35,819 bases of DNA, from NCBI GenBank assembly GCA_018969615.1, contig JAGWYA010000008.1, positions 1-35,819 on the forward strand, written 5' to 3'. This document shows, piece by piece, positions 23,183-35,819 of the stretch. The DNA comes from Patescibacteria group bacterium. GTDB lineage: Bacteria > Patescibacteriota > Minisyncoccia > UBA6257 > 02-FULL-45-10c. Below the pieces are notes generated by a model. The model did not search any database. It was not told the DNA's origin and saw only the letters and a list, made by a program, of their open reading frames with translations. The position numbers and the translations under genes were made by a program. Position 1 is the first letter of the stretch. Each line of letters starts with the position of its first letter.

Positions 23183-25387
23183 TAAAAGCAGCCCGGTTAG
23201 GGCGGTGAAATAGAACCTGAAACCATATGCCTACAAGGACTCGAAGCCTAAAACGTTCCGCAGCAATGCGGGATGAATGGGTAACGTGGTGCCTATTGAA
23301 GAATGAGCCAACGACTTTACGGATGCGGCGAGGGTAAGCTTGATAAAAGCGGACCCGCAGGGAAACCGAGTGTTAATAGCGCGCAAGTCGTTTCCGTAAG
23401 ACCCGAAGCCAAGCGAGCTTGTCCTGAGCAGGTTGAAGTGGAGGTAACACTCCATGGAGGACCGAACTAGTGGGTTGTGCAACACCCTTGGATGACTTGG
23501 GATAAGAAGTGAAAAGCTAATCGAGCTTGGTAATAGCTGGTTCTCTCCGAAACAGTTTTCGGACTGGCGCTTATTCCGGTTCCGCACAGCGGAACCGGAG
23601 GTTAGATGGAGGTAGAGCACTGGATGGTCTGTACTGAGCGCAAGCTCAGCAGACCAATCAAACTCCGAATGCCATCTCTCATAAAATAAGTAGTTAGACT
23701 GTGGGGGCGAAGCTCCATGGTCGCGAGGGAAAAAGCCCAGATCGTCGTCTAAGGTCCCCAAATTCTTACTAAGTGTAAAAGGTGGTAGTAAACCATTGAC
23801 AGATAGGAGGTTGGCTTAGAGGCAGCCATCCTTTAAAGAGTGCGTAACAGCTCACTATTCGATGGTTTATTGCGCCAAAAATGTACCGGGGCTAAGTAAG
23901 ATACCGAAGACACGGATGATATGACAATAGTCATGTCGTGGTAGGAGAGCATTCCATACTGCGCTGAAGGTGGACCCGCGAGGGCTGCTGGAGTGTATGG
24001 AAGAGAAAATGTTGGTATGAGTAACCCCAAATTGGATGAGAAATCCAATCACCGAAAATCCAAGGTTTCCGTGGCAATGGCAATCAACCACGGGTTAGGC
24101 GATCCTAAGGCAATGGCGAAAGCCGCAGCTGATGGGTAGCCGGTTAATATTCCGGCCCTTCCTACGAATTCGATGGAGTGACGGAGGACATAAAATTGCG
24201 CGCCTTAATGGTTTGGCGTCGCGCGTATCAAGGAACGGTCTCCAGGCAAATCCGGAGGCCTGTGTTCGATCGCAAGTTCCGCGTACGTGCGTAAGGTTCT
24301 GTTCTTACAGCGCTTATGCAATTGAAGAGCCTTCCGAGAAAAACTTCTAAGTTATGTTCGCAGGAAATCGTACCGTAAACCGACACTGGTGGATAGGGCG
24401 AGTAGCCCAAGGTGAACGAGTGAGTCATCGTTAAGGAACTCGGCAAAAAAGCGGCCGTAAGTTAGCGATAAGGCCTGCCCTTCGCAAGAAGGGCCGCAGC
24501 GAAAGTCTCCCTGGCAACTGTTTACCAAAAACACAGCTCCCTGCTAACTCGCAAGAGGATGTATAGGGGGTGACGCCTGACCGATGCGAGAAGGTCAAGG
24601 TTGGGGGTGTGGTGCCGCAAGGTGCCATACTCACTGACTCAAGCCCTCGTCAATGTCAGCGATAACTATAATCGTTCTAAGGTAGCGCAATTCCTTTTCG
24701 GGTAAGTTCCGAAGCGCACGAAAGGCGTAATGACTGGGGAACTGTCTCAAAGATGAGCTCGGTGAAAATGCGATTCCCGTGAAGACGCGGGATACCTGCA
24801 GCGGGACGAAAAGACCCCGGAAGCTTTACTGCAGCTTGGTATTGTCTTTAAGGTTGTGATGCGTAGCGTAGTGGTGAGAGGTTGAAGCCGCGATCTCGGT
24901 TGCGGTGGACTCGTCAATGAAACAGCCATCTTTACGACGTTAAAGACTAACCGATCGAGGACCGCGCAAGCGGAAACTCGATTGAGACAGTGCTTGGTAG
25001 GCAGTTTAAATGGGGCGTTTTCCTCCAAAAGAGTAACGGAGGAGTTTATTAAGGTCGGCTTAGCCCGGATGGAAATCGGGCAGGACGTGCAAACGCAAAA
25101 GCCGGCTTGACTGCGAGACTTACAAGTCGAGCAGGTGCGAAAGCAGAAGTTAGTGACCCGACGGCTATGGTTTAGGTTTCTTACGATTCATAAACCTCTT
25201 GATAGAAAGGCCGGAGACACCGGATAAAAGCTACTCCGGGGATAACAGGCTGGTGAAGTCCGAGCGTCCCTAGCGACGACTTCGCTCGGCACCTCGATGT
25301 CGGCTCGCCACAGCGCGGGGGTGAAGAAGCTCCCAAGCGTTTGGCTGTTCGCCAATTAAAGTGGCACGCGAGCTGGGTTCAGACCGT

Positions 25388-25772
25388 CAACATAAATTTG
25401 CAACCCATATCGAGATGCAAAACTGTTATAACCGAAAATACGGCGGCTTTCCGCAGTAATGCGGATCGAACAAATCGACTCATATCGGTGAAGTCCTCCA
25501 TGATCTGACCTGGTCATGGCAAGGATAATACCGAGGGAAGTGTGGTCTTTTGCGAAGAGGATGAAGGTCAAACTCTAATATATGATCAAACCTGCGGGAA
25601 TGGTCACGTATAGGGAGGGCGATATTTTTCTTCATCCTCATCTTCTTCGCAGAAGATCATACCCCGTAGAGACTTGATCCTTCGGGATCGGATGGACCTT
25701 GGTCCATAATACGTCGATGCTCCGAAAGCGGAGCGTGGTATAGTCCAAACAATTAGTAATAATTGAGCATTG
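25388..25772 (+). other. Group I self-splicing intron in 23S rRNA
   Basis: 385 nt splitting the exons GACCGT and CGTGAGACAGG, the same place as the Chlamydomonas chloroplast intron that encodes I-CreI (E. coli about 2593). The 5' exon ends in U and the intron ends in G, as group I requires. Core helices: P2 TCCGCA/TGCGGA (25450-25465); P3 ATCGAC/GTCGAT (25474-25479/25713-25718); P4 TCCT/AGGA; P5 CCATGA/TCATGG (25498-25519); P8 GCTCCG-AAAG-CGGAGC (25719-25734); and the 3' strand of P7 in GTATAGTCC (25738-25746). GAGGATGAAG/CTTCATCCTC extends the P6 region. No endonuclease ORF is present. Confidence 0.88.
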
Positions 25773-25913
25773 CGTGAGACAGGTCGGTCTCTATCTGTTG
25801 CAGGCGTTTACACTTGAGGGGAGTTGGAATTAGTACGAGAGGACTTTTCTGAACATACCTCTGGTCTACCGGCTTTGGTACCAACTGAACTGCCGGGTAG
25901 CTATGTATGGAAG

Positions 25914-25946
<33 letters not shown>

Positions 25947-26073
25947 CACCCCAAGATTAGGTGTATGCGGTTTCGTCGAAGACTACGACGTTGATAGGTC
26001 AGAGGTGTAAGCTCCGCGAGGAGTTCAGCCGACTGATACTAATAACCCAGCCAACCATCCCAATGCTGACTTA

Positions 26074-26185
26074 CGTTTCGTTCCTCTCTTTTGTAGGTAC
26101 GCGGTCCGCGCGTACTCGCGCGGCCGCTCGCACTCGGCGCCCTGCGGCGCCTCCGTGCAGCCCTCCAAAAGAGAGGAACGAAACG
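26074..26185. repeat. 112-nt palindromic element between 23S and 5S
   Basis: A perfect 20-bp stem (26074-26093 with 26166-26185, arms starting CGTTTCGTTCC) encloses GC-rich hairpins GCGGTCCGCGCG/CGCGCGGCCGC and GGCGCC-CTGC-GGCGCC. It resembles the element at 21937-22041 in design. It may be a mobile palindrome inserted in the rRNA spacer or a processing structure. Confidence 0.65.
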
Positions 26186-26220
26186 ACATATCCATGAAGA
26201 AATAACAAACGACCTTTTGA

Positions 26221-26337
26221 CGTCGGTGCTTTATTCGGGCGTGACCCACCTCTTCCCATTCCGAACAGAGAAGTGAAAGCGCCCCGATCCCATGATACTT
26301 GCTGCTTCGGCGGTGGGGAAAGTAGGATGTGCCGACA
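26221..26337 (+). rRNA. 5S ribosomal RNA
   Basis: About 117 nt. The ends GTCGGTGC and GTGCCGAC pair as helix I, continued outward by TTGA/TCAA. The conserved CCACCTCTTCCCATTCCGAACAGAGAAG-type loop B/C region (middle part CCCATTCCGAACAG) and AGTAGG near the 3' end are present. A T-run at 26350 follows and may end the transcript. Confidence 0.95.
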
Positions 26338-26352
26338 TCAAAGGGCCGTTTT

Positions 26353-26868
26353 TTATTTTGTGTAAAGGAACATGTTCCATTCCTTGCGGACGGGGATCGT
26401 CTCACGAGGCTCGAGTCCGGGGAAAGGGAAGGCGTATACCAGGACCCTCGCGTTCGGTTTGAGGTCGACCTGCACCTTTTCTTCCACGCGCTGCATGACG
26501 CGGCCGACGAGAAAGCAGAAAACGATGTCGGCGTCGCGGAGATCGGCGTTGAAGAAATTCCCGAAGCGGAGCTCGGCTTGCGAGCGATGAAGCCACAGGT
26601 TCATTTTGGCGATCACGTAGAACAACGGAGAAAGTTCGTAGCCGACGGCGCGCGCGCCGAATTCGCGTTCGGCAGCGATGAGCACTCGTCCGGTGCCGGC
26701 ACCGAGATCGTAGAAGCGATCGCCCGGTTTGAGCCCGGCGCGTTGGAGCGCCCCATGGATCGCGCGGGCGGGGGTCGGATAGAACGGCGTGCCGCGTTTT
26801 CTTATGCGGTAGGTCGCCGCGAGCAACGCGATGCCGCCAACGAGCACCGCGAGTTCAAGCCAGGCCAT
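26353..26868 (-). CDS. Membrane-anchored class I SAM methyltransferase (FAM173-like)
   Basis: 171 aa. One N-terminal hydrophobic helix (residues 4-20) precedes a short Rossmann domain: FYDLGAGTGRVLIAA (about 52-66) is the SAM-binding motif I, VGYELSP motif II and DADIVFCFL (about 113-121) the strand 4 region. The pattern PTPARAIHGALQRAGLKPGDRFYDLGAGTGR resembles FAM173 (ATPSCKMT/ANTKMT) protein-lysine methyltransferases, which also carry an N-terminal membrane helix. The substrate here is unknown. It is convergent with 5S and divergent from the surface-protein gene at 26956. Confidence 0.8.
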   Translation of the reverse strand: MAWLELAVLVGGIALLAATYRIRKRGTPFYPTPARAIHGALQRAGLKPGDRFYDLGAGTGRVLIAAEREFGARAVGYELSPLFYVIAKMNLWLHRSQAELRFGNFFNADLRDADIVFCFLVGRVMQRVEEKVQVDLKPNARVLVYAFPFPGLEPRETIPVRKEWNMFLYTK

Positions 26869-26955
26869 GGGTCTATTCTAACAATTTCGCCCGGTCGCCC
26901 TGCGGAGCGGCCGCTGATTTCGGAATGCCGCGCGGTGCGGTAGAATGGATGATAT

Positions 26956-27723
26956 ATGGATGCCCGCCGCACCAAACAGATCATCTACGGCGCTCTGTAC
27001 GGTCTTTTTTGGATATGCATCTTCGCGGGCGTTTATTTTTGGTCATCGCGCCCGGTCCCGACCTGCTATGACGGGGTCCAGAACCAAGGAGAGCAAGGCG
27101 TCGATTGCGGCGGCCCGTGCGCCATCGCGTGCATACCGCCGAACCTGAAGGCCATATCGCCCACGGGCGGCGTACTCGTCTTCGCCTCGGGCGCAGGGCA
27201 CGTATCGCTCCTTGCGCAGGTATCGAACACGAACACCGGCTTCGCTTCGCCGAGCTTCGATTATCGTTTCGATCTCGACGATGCTTCGGGCACGCTTGTC
27301 GCATCGGTCTTGGGGCGGTCGTTCATCTATGGCGGCGAAGTGAAGTACCTTGCTGCGCCGAACGTATCGGTGAATGGCCCGGTCGACCATGCGACGCTCT
27401 CCATATGGAACGTCAAATGGGTCGATACGCCGACCATGGGCATCGTCCCGCAGTTCGCGGTACAGAACGACGGTCCAGTGCCTTCGCCGACCGGGACGGT
27501 CCTTGTCGCCGGCTCGATCAAGAACAATGACCTCGCTTCGTTCAGCAGTATTTTGGTGATCGGCGTGCTGAAGAGCGTGGGAGGGCTGGTTGTCGGAACT
27601 TCCCAGACCACGCTCGACCATATCGCGCCCGGAGCGTCGGAGGATTTTACCGTGATGTACCCGGCCGTTCCCGGCCTTGATCCGTCGCTCACGCAATTCT
27701 ACGCCTACGCTTTGCGGACCTGA
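26956..27723 (+). CDS. Membrane-anchored surface protein with Cys motif
   Basis: 255 aa. An N-terminal transmembrane helix (about 8-30, GALYGLFWICIFAGVYFW) is followed by CYDGVQNQGEQGVDCGGPC and IACIPP, the short C-x-DG-xx-N-xx-E-x-GVDCGG-PC-x-x-x-C motif seen in some exported proteins. The rest is beta-rich with repeated strand patterns (HVSLLAQVSNTNTGFASPSF and similar), predicted extracellular. No enzymatic motif. A -10-like TAGAAT at 26941 precedes the ATG by only a few bases. The stop TGA lies one base before the rodA start, so the two are one operon. A link to cell-wall assembly is suggested by position only. Confidence 0.75.
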   Translation: MDARRTKQIIYGALYGLFWICIFAGVYFWSSRPVPTCYDGVQNQGEQGVDCGGPCAIACIPPNLKAISPTGGVLVFASGAGHVSLLAQVSNTNTGFASPSFDYRFDLDDASGTLVASVLGRSFIYGGEVKYLAAPNVSVNGPVDHATLSIWNVKWVDTPTMGIVPQFAVQNDGPVPSPTGTVLVAGSIKNNDLASFSSILVIGVLKSVGGLVVGTSQTTLDHIAPGASEDFTVMYPAVPGLDPSLTQFYAYALRT

Positions 27724-27724
27724 G

Positions 27725-28771
27725 ATGCTCGCGCTCTTTCTCCCGGTCGGAGCGCTTGTCCTGTCCGGACTGGTCCTCCTCTCCGCCGTTTCTCCGCACC
27801 TCTTTTATCTTCAGCTCGTATGGGTGTTTCTGGGCGCGGTGCTCGTGACCATTTTCCTGTACGTCGATTGGCGGTCGGTCTTCAACTCGCGCTGGATCGT
27901 GTGGGCCTTTTACGGCGTTGCGTTCCTGCTCATGCTGGCCGCCTATTTCGCAGGCCCGGTCATCCGCAATACGCGGAGCTGGATCGTGCTCGGTCCCGTG
28001 AACCTTCAACCGGTGGAGCTCATGAAGGTCGCCCTGATCTTTTTATACGCCAATTATTTCAGCCGCCGTCATTTATCCGTGGCGCGATGGAAGAACATCG
28101 CGACATCGTTCTTCTTTTTCGCGCTGCCGGCGGCCGTCGCGGTCCGTCTGCCGGACCTCGGTTCGGCGCTCATCTTTTTCGGCATCTGGTTCGGATTTCT
28201 TTTGCTTTCCGGATTGCCGCTCCGTCGCATCGCAGTGGCGGTCCTCATTTTCGTGCTTGCCGGCGGATTCGTGTGGACCTATGTCTTTAGGGATTACCAT
28301 CGCGCCCGCATCATTGGATTCCTGTATCCGCAAACGAACGTCCTCGGCATCAATTACAGTACGACGCAGGCGAAGATAGCCATCGGTTCGGCGGGGTTCC
28401 TCGGCAAGGGATACGGCCAGGGGACGGAGACTGAGCTGGGGTTCCTTTCCGAACCGACGCAAGATTTCATATTCGCGGCCATCATCGAAGAATGGGGGAT
28501 TCTGGGGGGGCTTGTGGTGCTTGCGGCGTTCTTTCTGCTCATACTGCAGGTCCTTCGGATCGGCGCGCTCGCCGATGAGAATTTCGAGAAGTTCATCTGT
28601 CTCGGCGTCGCAATGATGCTCGGCGTGCAGTTCCTCCTGAACGCGGGCTCCACGACCGGGCTTACGCCGGTCGTCGGGGTCACGTTCCCCTTTGTGAGCT
28701 ACGGCGGGTCAAGCATGTTCGCGAACTTTTTCCTGCTTGCCATCGTGAATTCCATTCGCAAGCGGTCGTAA
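27725..28771 (+). CDS. rodA: SEDS peptidoglycan glycosyltransferase RodA/FtsW
   Basis: 348 aa from the ATG at 27725, one base after the preceding stop; a longer frame to 27677 overlaps the upstream gene and is disfavoured. Ten hydrophobic segments. Family signatures: NTRSWIVLGPVNLQPVELMKVALI (middle, with the invariant Trp and QPxE), PDLGSALIFFGIW, GFLGKGYGQGTETELGFLSEPTQDFIFAAIIEEWG and the C-terminal GLTPVVGVTFPFVSYGGSSM. SEDS proteins polymerise lipid II with a class B PBP partner, which is not in the window. RodA and FtsW are hard to separate here; I favour RodA because it lies next to mltG and not in a division cluster. Confidence 0.93.
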   Translation: MLALFLPVGALVLSGLVLLSAVSPHLFYLQLVWVFLGAVLVTIFLYVDWRSVFNSRWIVWAFYGVAFLLMLAAYFAGPVIRNTRSWIVLGPVNLQPVELMKVALIFLYANYFSRRHLSVARWKNIATSFFFFALPAAVAVRLPDLGSALIFFGIWFGFLLLSGLPLRRIAVAVLIFVLAGGFVWTYVFRDYHRARIIGFLYPQTNVLGINYSTTQAKIAIGSAGFLGKGYGQGTETELGFLSEPTQDFIFAAIIEEWGILGGLVVLAAFFLLILQVLRIGALADENFEKFICLGVAMMLGVQFLLNAGSTTGLTPVVGVTFPFVSYGGSSMFANFFLLAIVNSIRKRS

Positions 28772-28793
28772 CTGTGATATGCTGTCCACTATG

Positions 28794-29783
28794 CTCCGCG
28801 AACGCCTTTTAAGCCGCCGCTTCCTGGTCGGCGCGGCGGCGACGATCGCAGTGGTTGGGATCGCGTCTCGGTTTTTATACGACCTTGCTCCCGTTGCCGC
28901 GGTCGCAGCGGCACAACCGACGGTCTTTGAAGTGAAGAAGGGAGAAGGGTTCCGAACGGTCGTCGATGGCCTCGCATCCGCAGGCATCGTCCGGTCCTCC
29001 TTCGCGACCGCGACCTTCGCCGTGATAACGGGAAGGGCGTTCGATATGCAGCCGGGGCTGTATCATCTCGATCCTTCGATGTCCACGTGGCAGGTTCTGA
29101 ACGTCATTACAAGCCGCGCGGCGAGCCAGGTCGTCGTCACCATCCCCGAAGGGGCGAACTTGTACCAGATCGACGCCATCCTTGCGAGCGCGCTCGTCAT
29201 CCGCCGCGGCGATCTCGTGAACTTCCATGACGATGGAAACCTGGAAGGGAAACTGTTCCCGGACACGTACCAGTTCTTTACCGATTCGAACGTGAAGGAC
29301 GTCGTCCAAAAGTTCCTGGACGATTTCAATGCCAAGGCGGCCCCACTCCTTGCAGCCGATCCAAAGAACGCCGCGGACGACCTTGTTGTTGCATCGCTTG
29401 TGGCGAAGGAGGTTCCCGGTCCGAGCGATCAGGAGATCGTGGCGGGCATCATCTGGAAGCGCCTCAGGGCCGGGATGCTCCTCGATATCGATGCCACGAT
29501 CTGCTACATAAAGTTCATGGAGTCACCGACCTCCACCGCGAACTGCGACGGACTGAACAAACTTGACTACAAAGTCAATTCACCGTATAATACGTACCTG
29601 CATCAAGGATTGCCGCCGGGCCCGATCGGAAACCCCGGAATTACTGCAATAAACGCGGCTATCAGCCCCCAAAGCTCCCCTTATTACTATTATTTGAGCG
29701 ATCCGGCGACCGGAAAGACGATATTCGCGAAGACCCTTGACGAACAGAACCGGAATCGAGTAAAATACTTGCAAAGCAATTAA
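28794..29783 (+). CDS. mltG: Endolytic murein transglycosylase MltG (YceG-like)
   Basis: About 329 aa from the ATG at 28794. The ATG at 28779 overlaps the -10-like TGTGATATGCT (28774-28784), so the later start is preferred. An N-terminal transmembrane helix (about 12-32) is followed by a LysM-like region (VFEVKKGEGFRTVV) and the YceG domain: LEGKLFPDTYQF, VASLVAKEVPG with the catalytic Glu, YNTYLHQGLPPGPIGNPG and AAISPQSSPYYYYL. MltG cuts nascent glycan strands and sets their length. With rodA 22 nt upstream it forms a glycan synthesis and trimming pair. Confidence 0.93.
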   Translation, partial: LRERLLSRRFLVGAAATIAVVGIASRFLYDLAPVAAVAAAQPTVFEVKKGEGFRTVVDGLASAGIVRSSFATATFAVITGRAFDMQPGLYHLDPSMSTWQVLNVITSRAASQVVVTIPEGANLYQIDAILASALVIRRGDLVNFHDDGNLEGKLFPDTYQFFTDSNVKDVVQKFLDDFNAKAAPLLAADPKNAADDLVVASLVAKEVPGPSDQEIVAGIIWKRLRAGMLLDIDATICYIKFMESPTSTANCDGLNKLDYKVNSPYNTYLHQGLPPGPIGNPGITAINAAISPQSSPYYYYLSDPATGKTIFAKTLDEQNRNRVKYLQSN

Positions 29784-29819
29784 ACGGTACTTCTTGAAAA
29801 AAGAGAAGGGCGCCGTTTT
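29784..29819 (+). terminator. Probable terminator after mltG
   Basis: AACGG and CTTCTT on the left pair with AAGAGAAG and CCGTT on the right, followed by TTTTTT. Confidence 0.65.
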
Positions 29820-29845
29820 TTGCACGCTAGGGGACGCGTAGGCGG

Positions 29846-29875
29846 AAGAACGAACGGTCGGGCGGCAACCGTTCA
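29846..29875 (+). promoter_or_regulatory. Leader hairpin before rpoBC
   Basis: GAACGG facing CCGTTC encloses TCGGGCGGCAA, about 30-55 bases before the rpoBC ATG. No clear promoter or Shine-Dalgarno was found between here and the ATG. Its role is not known. Confidence 0.35.
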
Positions 29876-29905
29876 TCATGGTTTTTCATTCTTTAAATTT
29901 TTTTA

Positions 29906-35819
<5,914 letters not shown>

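Noticed and set aside
25388-25772. Homing endonuclease gene inside the group I intron
   Set aside because: No sense-strand frame longer than about 60 codons; the only longer frame is antisense and has no LAGLIDADG or GIY-YIG motif.
27721-27723. Possible reassignment of UGA to an amino acid
   Set aside because: UGA closes the surface-protein gene one base before the rodA start; conserved proteins here contain no in-frame UGA.

Overview
The window looks like part of a Patescibacteria (CPR-type) chromosome. This rests on several features together: short, mostly single-gene housekeeping units; many small lineage-specific membrane or secreted proteins; a 23S rRNA carrying a group I intron and an extra-long expansion helix; a 23S-5S unit with no 16S beside it; and several genes with almost no leader. 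UGA is used as a stop (for example at 27721-27723), so the Gracilibacteria/Absconditabacteria recoded code does not apply. The assignment is inference; no 16S is present to place it.

Layout. 1-2.0 kb (minus strand): tsaD, a small unknown gene and tRNA-Glu(UUC), next to a 270-nt long-stem palindrome. 2.1-5.2 kb (plus): DoxX-like protein, a large membrane glycosyltransferase and two small unknown genes, with terminators running straight into the next promoter. 5.2-8.8 kb: ftsK (minus), divergent from a phosphohexomutase split into two overlapping frames. 8.8-11.2 kb: a secreted protein, two RNase H-fold genes (DEDD exonuclease and YkuK/DUF458), a structured palindrome and a small membrane protein. 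11.3-11.7 kb: a promoter-to-terminator stretch that probably makes a small RNA. 11.7-16.8 kb: cysteine desulfurase interrupted by in-frame palindromic insertions, an HtrA protease, a secreted coiled-coil protein, a small membrane protein, and three tandem paralogous small membrane proteins, each with its own promoter and terminator. 16.8-21.8 kb: clpB under a perfect CIRCE operator with a switch-like 5' UTR, then three membrane proteins. 21.9-26.3 kb: the 23S-5S rRNA locus, flanked by two long-stem palindromes and containing a 385-nt group I intron. 26.3-29.8 kb: a FAM173-like methyltransferase (minus), then a cell-wall cluster of a Cys-motif surface protein, rodA/ftsW and mltG. 29.9 kb to the end: RNA polymerase beta and beta-prime as one continuous reading frame.

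How the genes work together. Envelope genes (glycosyltransferase, rodA, mltG, secreted and membrane proteins) and protein quality control (clpB under HrcA/CIRCE, htrA) dominate, with core information genes (rpoBC, 23S/5S, tsaD, tRNA-Glu, ftsK) between them. The most notable features are the rpoB-rpoC fusion, the group I intron at the I-CreI-type site of 23S rRNA, the mutually exclusive helices in the clpB leader, the palindromes inserted in frame in the cysteine desulfurase gene, and a set of long-stem palindromic elements between genes.
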